A stretch of 64,000 nucleotides of DNA from Agrostemma githago (lineage: Eukaryota > Streptophyta > Magnoliopsida > Caryophyllales > Caryophyllaceae), in the NCBI GenBank assembly GCA_958450325.1, contig OY288251.1:63505666-63569665 (forward strand). Reading direction: 5' to 3'. How positions within the stretch are numbered: position 1 is the stretch's first letter; each line of letters begins with the position of its first letter. The notes beneath the pieces are model-generated. The model saw nothing but the letters and a program-made list of their open reading frames with translations, was not told where the DNA came from and did not search any database. This document shows, piece after piece, positions 11,397 to 22,400 of the stretch. The translations under genes were made by a program, and so were the position numbers.

Positions 11397-14300
11397 CTAC
11401 AGTATCCACCCCCCCTGTTTGACATGTTGACACGTATAACGAGAAAACAAAAGCAACGACTCCGACCCTCTATTAAGACATAAACCAAGCGGACTCCTAA
11501 AGGCACAGTTGCGGTTGATAGCATTAATGACCACAAGTGCATCACTCTCCACCACCAAACTATCCACCCTCCACTCCTGTAATCTCTCCAAACCAAAAAG
11601 AATGACCTGGTATTCTGCTACCTTCAGCGACCAAGTCGCTCGAACACGCTTACACCCTGCCATCATCACCTTTTACTCGAATCACGTCCAACATAACCCA
11701 GGCCCAGCTCCCCTTCTCCCAACATCGTAGCATCAGTATTAAGCTTTACCCAACCCGTATCCAGTCTTCGCCACCGAGCATCCCCGCATCCCTGGGCTTG
11801 CTGAACAACCGGGCCAACCAACTCCGAATACATTGCATGTGCAGCCACCAATCGTGTCAAACCTAGCCTGATGATATGAAGAGGCAACGACGACTCCTGA
11901 AAAAGCATCGAGTTCCTCCACGTCCAAACCACCCACGCCAATGTCAGGATGCTAATGGCATCCACTTTATTTACCCTCTGCAGGACCCAATTAAAAGTCT
12001 CATAACCGTCCGCCAAAGGAAGAAGGGACAAAAGAGGCTCCAAGCAGCTATTAGCCCACACACTCCGAGTAACAGGGCAGTGAAAGAAAAGGTGGACATC
12101 CGATTCCGGCTCCAATTTGCACAGTTCACATTCTGTATTAGTAATAACATGTCGGGTAGCATAACACGATTGGGGAGAATGCCAGTACAAGCGCGCCATA
12201 CAAAATGCTTCAGTTTCGGGGGTGCACTAGTCCGCCACACATACCTCTAGAACTCCTCCTGCCGAGGTCTAGCCCCAGGATCAGGACGATGCCCATAGCC
12301 ACCTTTATCCAGTCTGTACGCCGATTTAACAGAAAAGAAACCGTCTCGCGTCGGCCACCAAAATAATTGGTCCATGGCACCTCTGTGAGTTGGGAGAGAG
12401 AGCATCACGAACCTCATCTGGGCGAAGAAATCTGTTCAATTGACCAATGTCCCAATCTCCGCTAATCTGGTCAATGAGCTCCGCCACACACATGCTCGCA
12501 TCAGCCTCGAGATAAGGTGTCGGCACACGACTAGCAGATTGTCCAGGTAACCAAGCATCACACCATACATTAATTTTAGCCCCGTTCCCCACACGCCATT
12601 TCAGCCCTTCCAGAAGTAAAGTCTTCGCCCCCCATAAGCTACGCCAACAATAACTCGGATCGTGCCCTCTCCTTGCCTCAACAACATTATCGTGTTTAAA
12701 GTATCGTGCCTTAAGGACACGAGCCACGAGGGATTCAGGGTGAACAAGCAGGCGCCACACTTGTTTCGCCAACAACGCCTCATTAAACGCAGCAAGTCCT
12801 GGAACCCCATCCCACCTTCACACTTAGGAACACAGAGTTTGTCCCACGCCCTCCAATGGATACGTTGCCTCGCCTCCGTGGACCCCCACCAAAATCGGGC
12901 CACCACCGAGTTAATATTAGCAATAGCTCCCTCAGGTAAGAAAAAAATGCTCATCATATAGGTCGAGATAGCTTGAGCTACAGCCTTAATCAGCACCTCC
13001 TTCCCGGGTCGCGAGAGTAATTTCTCCTTCCACCCCTGGACCTTCTTCTACACCCGCTCCTTAATACAAGCAAAGACGACTTTTTTCGACCGCCCGATAA
13101 TGGTAGATAAACCCAGGTATTTCTCGTGTCTATCCACAACCCGAACCCCCATGATCCGTTTGATATCGTATCTACTTCGTGCTGACACTTTCATACTAAA
13201 AACAGCTTCCGTCTTTGAGTAATTGATTTTTTGACCCGATGCTCCTTCATATTGGCTAATCAAGTTAGCTAGATTCGAGCATTCTCCTGTAGTTGCTCTA
13301 GAAAATAGAATACACTCGCCAACGAAAAATAGATGAGATATTCTCGGTGCATCCCTGCAAATACTAACTCCATGGACTTTCTTCTCCTCAACTGATCTCT
13401 TGATAAGATAGGAAAATGCATCCGCACATAATAGGAATAAGTACGGCGAAATAGGATCACCCTGTCTAAGCCCCCGACTTGGTCGAATTTCCCCCGTAAG
13501 CTCCCCGTTAACCACAAACGAGTGATTTATAGTAGAAATACACTCCGTAATACGCCGGACCCAGATAGCGATAAAGTCCATCCTTCTCATCATCGCCCCC
13601 AGAAAACTCCACTCCACTCTGTCATACGCCTTGCTCATATCGAGTTTCAGAGCTACATTACCCATTCTCCCTTCCCCGCCCCGTTTCATAGCATGAAAAT
13701 TTTCAAATGATAGCATTGTCGGTAATAAGTCGCCCCGGGGTAAATGCACTCGGGTTCTCCGTAATGATCTCATTCATTAATTCCCTTCAACCGGTTCGCC
13801 AAAAACTTGGAAATTATCTTATAAATGACGTTACATAAGCATATGGGCCGATACTCCGTAATCTTACGAGTAGCATTTGTCTTCGGGATGAGCACCACCA
13901 AAGTTTTATTAATAAAGCTTAAGTCGCCACCCCTCTCCCACCATCTCCTCACAAACTTACAGATCTCCAGACCCATGATCTCCCAATGCTTTTGGTAGAA
14001 CAAAGCGTGAAACTCATCAGGTCCCGGTGCTTTATTCGGGTGCATATCAAACAAAGCCTTCTTCACTTCCTCGTCGGTAACAGGCGCCATCAGTCCCGTG
14101 TTCATACAATTTGTCACCACGGGTCGGACACATTGTTACACTTCCTCTTGTCCCACACTTCCTCCTGCTCACCCACCCTCCAGGTACCACCCCCTTCAAT
14201 CCGCTAATCCGGTTTATTTTACGTCGTTGATTGGCCTTATGATGGAAATAGCCCGTGTTTTTATCATCGTCCCTAAGCTCATTTTTCCGTGCTCTCGTAT

Positions 14301-15315
14301 ACTAGAGTGTTTTAACTTGTTTACGAAGTAGGTCAATCTCTTCAACGAGCTGCGCACATCTGTCAATCGTGTCAAGAGAAGGAGGGGTCGTTTGCCATCA
14401 TCCCAGTTCCACCTCCTTCTCGCGTAACCGGACACGGACTTCGCTAAAGGTATTTTTCGCCCATCCCGACAGCTTAGCCGAGCATCATTCAATGTAATCT
14501 GTGATGAGTTCCCCATCTCGGCCTTGCCACGCCTCCTCCACCACTCCTCGACAAGTTGGATCCAAGAGCCATAAAGGCTCGAAGAGAAACCTTCTACGAC
14601 CCCGTCTCACATTGTTAACAGTAGTCTCACCAATTAAGATAGACGCATGATCCGACATATATATGGGAAAGTGTTGAACATAGGCATTCGAAAACAGAGA
14701 CAGCCAACCCGCGTTAGCCACCCCCTGATCAAGTCGCTCACGGATTAAATTTCCCATCCCACGCCCTCGTTGCCATGTAAATATATTACCCCTGAAACCA
14801 AGGTCACGCAATCCACAATAATCGAGGGTCGTTTGGAACGCATCCATCTGGTTCTCTCCACGAGCATTCCCTCCCACCTTCTCACTAGGACTAATAATTT
14901 CGTTGAAATCTCCAAAATAAATTGTCGGGTACTCACTATTCTTACACAACCTCCGTAACATAGACCAAGTTCGGTATTTATTCCTAACCTCCAACCATTT
15001 ATACACCCCCACTGCTCTCCACTTAACTCCCGCCTCTGTCGTGACCTCAATGTACACATGATGAGTATTGTAGGTCTTGAACTCCGCATCAACATCCTTC
15101 CACCACATACCCATTCTGCCCGATCTACCGACACTACTAAGGCAAATGCATGTGCGAAACTCGCACTTATTTCTAACTACTTCAAGCGCACTACTACTAA
15201 TCATCATTTCCATGACGAAAACAATGTTTGGGCCCTCCCTCCAACACCTATCCCGGAGGGAGCTAACCGTTAAGGGATTGCCCAACCCTTGACAGTTACG
15301 GTTGAGAATTTTCAT
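11397..15315 (-). pseudogene. LINE-1 ORF2: endonuclease, reverse transcriptase, zf-RVT, RNase H (broken)
   Basis: The ATG at 15315 opens MKILNRNCQGLGNP, the standard start of the plant LINE endonuclease. GDFNEII, RERLDQGVAN and MSDHASILI are its later catalytic blocks (15315-14485). Reverse transcriptase follows: NKAPGPDEFHALFYQKHW, LVVLIPKTN and CNVIYKIISKFLANRL (14120-13770), then LKLDMSKAYDRVEWSFL and GLRQGDPISPYLFLLCADA (13773-13048). zf-RVT reads CELCKLEPESDVHLFFHC (about 12140-12060). RNase H starts GWVKLNTDAT (about 11760) and continues in another frame to 11397. At least five frame breaks separate these parts. The catalytic box, normally F-A-D-D, reads F-V-G-E at about 13328-13317, so the enzyme would be inactive even without the frameshifts. 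Confidence 0.88.
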
Positions 15316-15450
15316 TGTTGTTCGCGGTGCTGGTTTCCGCCAGCATCCGCTGCTTTCAAGGAATTATCGAACTCTTCGTCAGCTTCACACCTTCTCTTCA
15401 CCTGGCGTTCCGACCTAATAATATCATCCTCTTCCGCTTCTTCACTCTGT

Positions 15451-16726
15451 TTACGTTTGATCCCCCCCACGCTCTCCCTCTCCCACGTTACCCTGCTCCT
15501 CCCTAGCCACTCTGCACTTCTTAATCACCTTTATGTACCGTCTCTCTATTCCCTTTCTTGCCGCCTCACCCTTCCCGACCCGTCCTCCCCCAAGTTTAGC
15601 CCCCAGAACATTGAAATCCGCAACATCGGCAACCATAGGTTCACCTATGTCGCCATCACTACTCCCCATCACTCCCGGGTTAATCCTCATACCCCCCAGA
15701 TCATTGTCACCCAGATACGGCTCTTGTTCAACATAGGCTGCCTACATTCCCTACTCAACGCCGCCTGTCTCCCGCCCCTCAGCTTCATCCCCTCCAAACC
15801 TTTGTCGGCTAACTTCCTTGCCGTAACCATTCCCTTCTCTTTCCGTCCCGCATCACCTCTTACTTGCATTGATATAGTTTGCGGTTTGTGAACCAAAGTG
15901 GCTACCATTTCGTCATCCCTTCTTTTTTGCTCCTCTTCAAATGCCTGCATCAAACATCTCCCCTTTGATGGTCTCGAGTTGGTCCCGGTCTGATTCATTT
16001 TCCACGGAGAGGCCCGCAACTCTTCCCCAAATCGCAGCTCACCCACTTCATACGGCCCCTCCTCATATTTCCGCTCACCATGCCCCAGAACACCACACCC
16101 ATAACAAAAATTTGGTAACCGCTCATACTTCACCGGAAATTCCACCAAACCCCCATTCGGCATCCTGATCTTTATAGCTTTGTGTAAGGGTTTTTCAACG
16201 TCATGTAGGACGCGTAAGTGAACCGCTCTTTCAGCCCCCACAAGTGTCTCAACATCAACACTAATAAACAACCCCAACTGGTCACCCATGTTCCGAATTA
16301 TTTCAGTATTACTTCTACCCCGAATTGGTAGTTCATATACACACACCCACAGCGAGACATGTGCAAGTGGTGTATCTGTCAACCACCCTACCCCGTCGGG
16401 TCATTAAAGCACTAGATGTGCTGGTCAAAGTGCCACGGTTGCCCGTCTACCACTTTTCGTTTGTCTTGGACTGTCTCAAAACTGAATAGAAAAATACGTT
16501 CTTTTGTATTTAGAATAGTCCCAGTGACCTTACCTTTCGTTTGTCATATTTTTTCCATAGTCTCGATCGCAGCCCGTACGTTGATCGTTTTTGTTGTCCA
16601 GACTTTCCCTATCAGTGTGATCTCCTCGACATGTGCATCTTCGTCTCCCCCTTCGTCCCATACAATGTCGTCCTCATTGCCAACTTTCTCCTTCCTGTTC
16701 CGCAATGGTCCTACTCCAGAATCCAT
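15451..16726 (-). pseudogene. LINE-1 ORF1: DUF4283 and zinc-knuckle RNA-binding protein (broken)
   Basis: Nucleic-acid-binding ORF1 protein of plant L1 elements. Reading starts at ATG 16726 (MDSGVGPLRNRKEKV). The DUF4283 fold is visible as LIGKVWTTKTINVRAAIETM and, in a second frame, RIFLFSFETV...DGQPWHFD, then LWVCVYELPIRGRSN. A zinc knuckle follows at CYGCGVLGHGERKY, where the usual fourth ligand Cys is Tyr. A charged tail continues in a shifted frame to 15451. Breaks occur near 16540, 16400 and 15690. ORF2 begins about 130 bases downstream. Confidence 0.8.
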
Positions 16727-17332
16727 GAGCACGTGTGGTTCGAAAAGAATGTTTTTGTGTGGTACAATATAGCAGATTATTTGCAGAACAAAGCCCCACA
16801 AGAAGGATATGCCTCTAGAAAAAGGAGAAAAGGTAGAAAACTTAGGAGGCTCTCATATGTCAAACCCTAGAGAGAATTATTCTTACTACGAGTTCATCCC
16901 TCACCGAAGGTGTTCACGTTGCTACCCCGTAACACACTCACACCCGATGTGAGACGTAACTTACCATCCACTAAATAAAAAAAATAATCAACACAATATA
17001 CAAAAGGTTTCATGATAAACTTATTTGTAAATCCATCTCACTATATATTGTACATTTGTACTACACCACTACACAATTTTAATATTTAAATTCCGAAAAT
17101 AATTAAAAACGATTTTTTGTATACTTTTGTACCAATATATTTTAAAAAATCAATACTCGTAATATTGATAAATTAATGAGATAAGAATTAATTAAAAAAA
17201 TAACAATTTTCCTTCGATAAGAATTAATATTTATATATTTTAGAAAATGAATAATGTTTACTGATTAAAAAATGTGAAGAATCCAAGCAAGTGAAAAGAA
17301 TATGTATTATGTTTATAAAGTTGTAACAATGA

Positions 17333-17556
17333 ATATTAGAGTGGTGCAGTGGGTTAAGATCGTTGATTTTTATGTGAAGATCGTGAGTTCGAATCCCTTT
17401 AGTGGCACTAGATCACTATTTATGGTCCCTTCTTTAATATATAAGAAATTTTTAAATTGTTTTGTTTGCCTTGCATCCCTTTAGTGGCACTAGATAACTA
17501 TTGATGGTCCCTTCTTTAATATATAAGAAATTTTTAAATTGTTTTGTTTGCCTTGC
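17333..17556 (+). mobile_element. tRNA-derived SINE with duplicated body
   Basis: The head has an A box TGGTGCAGTGGG (17342-17353) and a B box AGTTCGAATCC (17386-17396) 44 bases apart, as in RNA polymerase III promoters of tRNA-derived SINEs. The body is present twice in direct repeat. No clean target-site duplication or poly(A) tail was found, and it has no coding capacity. Confidence 0.72.
17393..17556 (+). repeat. 82-bp tandem duplication of the SINE body
   Basis: Copies at 17393-17474 and 17475-17556 start ATCCCTTTAGTGGCACTAGAT and differ at only two positions near their starts. The second copy lacks the tRNA-like head, so the duplication happened inside the inserted element. Confidence 0.9.
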
Positions 17557-18322
17557 AAGATTATTAGTAAATTAAATGAGAAGCCTCAATTTCAAAATGG
17601 TGGATTAATATTGCTCCACCTCACTTAATATATAAGAGATATTTTCTACTCCATCCTTTTTTTTTTCTTCCCACTTTCCTATTATCTATTCACGCACGTT
17701 ATGTCTATGATCATTTATGGATAATTGTTTTTGTATGTTTAGTGCGTGATTCTTCAAAATGAGTTAAATGTGAGAATATCTAAAACAAAATGTTAGAGGA
17801 AGTAACCGTATTTGGTGTATTTTTTAAACAGGGTTAACACTAGTTAAAGTAACTCTCTGTAACTTGTTACAGACAACTTTTAAGGAAGTTTGATGCAATG
17901 TTAATTGTTAAGCTCCTATAGTGCAACTTTTAAGGGAGTTCCTAAGTTTTGATTTTTTTTATTATTCCATAATCATAATTGATTATAAAATTGAAGTTCC
18001 AAATATACCTTTATACTATTAACGTGTTTTAAATTTGATTTTTGAAGGAAAATAAAAAATGCTAAACAAATTATTATAATACCAAAGTGGCGCACAAATT
18101 GTGCGTCGTCACTTGTGGTGCCATCTCATTTTTTTTCCTTTTCCAAATACTTACAAAAATAGACAAATTGTTTGGAATGGATTGGAAAGAGTATCCATAC
18201 ACCTAAAAGGCTAAAACAAGGAAGGCCAAATTGGTTGGGGGGCCGGGTCGGGTCGGGTTGACAATTATGACAAAATTGGGCCATAAGTCAGTCCAGATAC
18301 ATACATACAAAACTGGAGTATT

Positions 18323-18574
18323 TCATAATCTTTGAATTTGAAAGGCTTCCAAGTTGTGGAACAATACAAAAACTGAGACGAAAGTAAGAAGAAGAGGCAA
18401 GAAATAAGGTAAAGTGGAGGACGACGACGACGAAGACGACCCATCAAGAAACTTTGTATTATCTTCTTCAAGAATGGTCTCCAATTTAGGCGAAACTGAG
18501 TATCTCCTATGTTTTATGATGCTTGGAGGTGCTACTTCAACCCACCTTTGATTTCCCCTCATTTGCTTCGCCAT
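18323..18574 (-). CDS. Putative small single-pass membrane protein (83 aa)
   Basis: I do not recognise a named family. The frame is open from 18718, but I choose the ATG at 18574 (MAKQMRGNQRWVEV) because a TATA box at 18747-18754 puts the transcription start near 18720, and the stretch in between is a CT-rich leader typical of plant 5' UTRs. The 83-aa product has a basic, Trp-containing head (RWVEVAPPSIIKHRR), an acidic LETILEEDN segment, a run of eight serines, then one strongly hydrophobic segment (LPYFLPLLLTFVSVFVLF, about residues 55-72) and a short tail. This is the shape of a tail-anchored protein. There are no repeats or transposon signatures in the frame. Expression evidence would settle it; a chance ORF is the alternative. 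Confidence 0.5.
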   Translation of the reverse strand: MAKQMRGNQRWVEVAPPSIIKHRRYSVSPKLETILEEDNTKFLDGSSSSSSSSTLPYFLPLLLTFVSVFVLFHNLEAFQIQRL

Positions 18575-18746
18575 TACTGATCTTGTAACAGTGTAAGGTA
18601 GGAAGGAGGATTTTAGGATTAGAGAGGAGAGGAGAAGAGAAGAGATGTTTGAGGAAGTGGTGGGTGAAGAGAGGGGTTTTAAAGGGGGTGAATTGAATGG
18701 GTTGCAAAACTGAAGCAACTTTCCAGGAAAGATTGACGCCTTTCTT

Positions 18747-18754
18747 TTTTTATA
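18747..18754 (-). promoter_or_regulatory. TATA box of the small membrane protein gene
   Basis: TATAAAAA on the minus strand, about 30 bases upstream of 18720. It is followed by a CT-rich leader (18718-18600) and then the ATG at 18574. Confidence 0.45.
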
Positions 18755-19846
18755 ATTAGGAAATTAGTTACGTATTACTCATCATGTGTTTGTTATATTT
18801 GCTAAGAATAGGACAACAACGTGGCTAGACGGCTAAATATGGAGCTACATCTTTTTATCTTTTCGGTGTGAATCTATATGGATTTAGGTCACATAGGATC
18901 TCATGGTTGGTAAAGTTCTCTCCTAAGTTTTAAGATTGAGGTTTTTCAAAGGTTCAATCTGAGACTTCTAATTGAGTTAGACCAAATTCTTATAAATCAA
19001 TGGATCTAAATGCAATTATGTTTCGTAAGGAATACAAAATAATCACTGCACCTCATAACTCTTATCTTTTTAATGCTCTTTAATTTAATAAACCATCTGA
19101 TCGACGTCCTAAAAAACATAATTTTTAGGTTCGTTTTCAACTAGCTATCATCATTTGATCAACGCACGTCATCAATATGACAAGTTGCTACTTTAAACAG
19201 TGGCTAAGACATAAAGGAAACAAAGAATGTAGGGAAGAAATAACATACTCCTTTTTTTTCACTACGAATTTAGTGGTCATGGTTGGGTGGAGTAAAAGTT
19301 GGATAAATACTAGGCATGTATTTTGTATAAAAAAGAGAGTAAGATCTTAGAAAAATACTAAAAAAAAAAAGGAAAGAAAGAAGATATTGGTGAAAAAGAG
19401 AGAGTACAAGATAGACAATTAACAAACAATTGAAAGCGGTCTAGCGCTCATTGTACGCAGAGGTTCCAGGTTAGAAACCCATAAGAAGCAACAATTAAGA
19501 AGAAATATGGGCACGCGAGGGTGAGGGGGTGGATAGAGGACTAGAGGATGTTTGGAGGGAGTTGGAGGACGAGAAATGAGGGAGGTTCATGGTTTGTTAC
19601 TAGGCGAATTTGAAAGAGAGGGACAAAAGTCTTTCATAATCATCGGGCGGATAGGGCGGAGGTGGAGTGTCGGGTTTGGGATGGGATGTGATGCGTGAGG
19701 TGGTGGAAGGCAGGAATGTTAAGGGTATCGATGGGAGAAGGAGCGAGAGGCTGGCGGAGACATGACGTGTGAGATGGAGGAAACCTCCTCATTCCTCAGA
19801 CGTGGGTCAAGATAATTGTGACACATGGTTAAGAAAGGGTGGGGAT
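18755..19846. other. Intergenic region, nothing firm
   Basis: AT-rich to about 19500, then purine/G-rich (GGGTGAGGGGGTGG and similar). The G-rich part may be worn LINE sequence continuous with the RNase H piece that follows, but no reading frame supports that. A tRNA-like phrase at 19437-19485 has a poor B box. Confidence 0.45.
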
Positions 19847-20276
19847 CTAGTTTGGATGTGGTGTGCCGAAACGATGACGGGTCGGTGTTATGGGTGATGG
19901 GGACGCAAGATAGGAAGGGTTGGTGAAGCTAGGGAAGCGGAGGCAAAGGTTGTTCTCCTTGCGATTAAGGAAACCATTAGGCGTGGGATATGACGAACGA
20001 TCGATCATTGAGTGCGACAAAAAGGGAGTTATTGATGCCTTGACTCGATGCACGCAGGGGCGTAGCGAGATAATCCATGTTGTCTTTTAGGACATTCGTG
20101 ATATGGAATTCAGTTTCGATTCTCTTGTTTGGGCCTATGTTAAGAGGGACAAAAATAGAGTAACCCATGAGTTCAGTTTAGTTTGGGGGGTGTCGCTGCC
20201 TCGATGTATTGAACAATTTTTTATCTCTTTATTTGATTGAGTATAGTTAATCCCGTCTTAGAAATTCAAAAAAAAA
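19847..20276 (+). pseudogene. LINE 3' end: RNase H fragment with poly(A)
   Basis: The plus strand encodes the C-terminal RNase H of a plant LINE: AEAKVVLLAIKETIRRG, then TIIECDKKGVIDALTRC, LVWAYVKRDKNRVTHEF and LVWGVSLPRCIEQF. Two in-frame stops and an upstream frame change break it. It ends in an A-run at 20266-20276. The left breakpoint of the large tandem duplication (20167) lies inside this fragment, so its last 110 bases recur at 27045-27154. Confidence 0.82.
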
Positions 20277-20324
20277 AATATATAATGTTATCTTTTGAAT
20301 TGTTGCAACTTATTGATCTAACAT

Positions 20325-20390
20325 TCGACAGGAATTGAACCGCAAACCTTACTTGATAGAATCAACAGGCATACCACTATACCACATAAT
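20325..20390 (-). repeat. tRNA-like SINE head remnant (unit 1 copy)
   Basis: On the minus strand an A box TGGTATAGTGGT (20373-20384) and a B box GGTTCAATTCC (20331-20341) lie 43 bases apart. The sequence resembles a tRNA-Gly-type arm set but does not fold as a full tRNA. It is probably a worn SINE head. Confidence 0.5.
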
Positions 20391-20569
20391 TTATGCGAAT
20401 ACTATTATCTATATGTATTAAAAAGGGTGCATGAAATTCTAAAACATTTAATAAGAATAGTGTTTCACTATTCAACCATACACTACAATTTCGTTTATAC
20501 TCTTCTTTTCCATTTCCTTACTTTTAATCTAATCGATCCAAATAAAATTTTACGCTTAATATAAACAAA

Positions 20570-21420
20570 TCGAGCTGCTCAGGAGCTCATATCAAGTCAC
20601 ATTTCAAATCAACCTTATTTTCATATCAAGTGACTGGGGTGTCTTCAAAATATTCATTGTCTGATTTCACGCCCAAACGACAAATATAGGTCGCTTTTAC
20701 ACAATAAATAGATTTTTAGGTAGGGGTGGTTTAACACATACCGAGACCACCAACCGTTCTCCGTTGTTCCTCATATTTTGTATGGAAGTTCCTCCCGACC
20801 CGATGGAAACTTCGTATGATTTTCAGCCATTTTTATTCCGACCCCAAAGCTAAGAAAAATGTGTATTATAACACTACAAATCGAGCTGCTCGGGAGCTCA
20901 TTTCGAGTCACAATTCAAATCAACCTGATTTTCATACCACATGACTAGCGTGTCTTTAGTATATACTCTGCGGATTTAACGCTCATGCGACAAGAATAGG
21001 TTGCTTTTACAAGATAAATAGATTTTTCTAGTAGGGTGATTTAACACATACCGGGACCACCAAACGTTCTCCATTGCTCCTCATATTTTGTGTGAACGTT
21101 CCTACCTACTCGATAAAAACTTTGTAGAATTTTCAACTATTTTTATTCCAGACCCAAAACTCTAAAAAATGTGTATTATACATTAAAATCGAGCTGCTCG
21201 GGAGCTCATATCGCGTCACATTTCAAATATACTTGGTTTTCATACCACCTTACTAGGGTGTCTTCAGGATGTACCGTGCCCGATTTCACGAGTTGAGTAG
21301 ATCGCTTTTTGACGATAAATCAATTTTCTGGTAAAGGTGGTTTAACACATACCATAACCCCCAAACGTTCTCTGACGCTTCTCTAATTTTGTGCGACGTT
21401 AGGATTATACCGGTGCGAAA
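20570..21420 (+). repeat. Unclassified ~310-bp tandem repeat, three units (unit 1)
   Basis: TCGAGCTGCTC(A/G)GGAGCTC starts units at 20570, 20881 and 21189 (periods 311 and 308). Each unit continues through TGATTTTCATACCAC, GGGTGTCTTCAG, a GGTCGCTTTTACA block, GGTTTAACACATACC, AACGTTCTC and AAAAATGTGTATTATA. It shows no coding capacity and matches no family I know. The same family flanks element B on the right and fills the right end of the window. Confidence 0.85.
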
Positions 21421-21804
21421 ACAAAATTTCAGGAAACAATTTTCTAGCAACAATCCAAGAATACAAGTACAATATAGATTTGAATCAGGACAAAGGTAGG
21501 TCGAGAAATACATACCCTCGTAGCGTAAATTTCTCGATATATGAGATAGAGAGATACTAGATCCCCACGTGTTGCTCCTCTACTCGGTCCACCAACCCAG
21601 TCAGAATCTCATGCCGGCTAGGACGGAAGAGATAATAATGATTCTCTCTCTTACTTTTAATGGTGCTCGAGTCAATAAACTGAACTAACTTAGATTAGCT
21701 AGGATTTTCTCCTTAGCTAGGTTGATTCTTAATCTCCTAATTACTCATGACTATATCTTTATATAGTAGCATAGATTAGGTTATACCAAGGGACTAACTG
21801 GACC

Positions 21805-22328
21805 TAGGGATGGCAACGGACCGGATCCGCATGGATCCAGATCCGCACTCCTAGTAGCGGATCCGGATCCGGTCCGGATCCGACGGATCCCAAAAATGTA
21901 GATCCAGATCCGGATCCGTCGGATCTGGACCGGATCCGGATCGGATCCGCGGATCCAATTTCTTACTTAAATTCTACAAATTTTTTAGTTAATACGTATT
22001 TGCGACCATATTAATTTTCATAATTTTACAAATAAAATTGAATATAAAGATTCATGATCAAAGATTAATAAACTAAAAAAAGAGTCTTAGAAATAACCAA
22101 AAAAACACAAATTAAAGTTCTAAACTTTTTATTATTGTTAATTTTTTAATAAAACGGATTTGCGGATCCGGATCCGGATTTATTTATTAAGATCCAGATC
22201 CGGATCCGTTTAAAGATAGCGGATCCGGATCCATATCCAACGGATCTCAAAATTTAGGATCCATATCCGATCCGTGCGGACCGGATCTTGCGGATCCGGA
22301 TCGGATCCCGGATCCGTTGCCATCCCTA
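21805..22328 (+). mobile_element. hAT-type MITE (524 bp), rich in GGATCCG words
   Basis: Terminal inverted repeats TAGGGATGGCAACGG are flanked by an exact 8-bp target-site duplication ACTGGACC (21797-21804 and 22329-22336). An 8-bp duplication with TAGGG-type ends is the hAT signature. Both subterminal thirds are packed with GGATCCG/CGGATCC palindromes, plausibly transposase-binding sites; the centre is AT-rich and non-coding. The duplicated copy of this locus (28675-28682) has a single ACTGGACC and no insert, which is a natural empty site. Confidence 0.95.
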
Positions 22329-22400
22329 ACTGGACCTCATAAGTAGTCACAGTCTAATACCTCACAAGTCCATATTGGGCATGTTTAATTTCCTACTAAG

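Larger units (their letters stand above)
11268..16873 (-). mobile_element. LINE-1: near full-length, decayed L1-type retrotransposon
   Basis: Minus-strand non-LTR retrotransposon in the usual order: ORF1 (DUF4283 plus zinc knuckle), then ORF2 with endonuclease, reverse transcriptase, zf-RVT and RNase H. A poly(A) run (poly-T on plus at 11269-11277) marks the 3' end, and the 5' leader begins near 16873. The flanks 11245-11265 and 16874-16894 agree at about 15 of 21 bases, which could be a worn target-site duplication. Many stops and frameshifts show it is dead. Confidence 0.88.
16895..18322. other. AT-rich intergenic region holding a SINE
   Basis: Very AT-rich. Apart from the SINE at 17333-17556 I see no gene or element with definable ends. 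TTTTAAGG(A/G)AGTT occurs twice (17876, 17927) in a stretch that looks like a small local duplication. Confidence 0.6.

Noticed and set aside
19437..19485. A further tRNA-like SINE head
   Set aside because: The B-box-like GGTTAGAAACC lacks the invariant C and the A box is weak.
20325..20390. A functional tRNA gene on the minus strand
   Set aside because: A and B boxes are present but the acceptor stem does not pair, and it lies among worn repeats; a SINE head is more likely.
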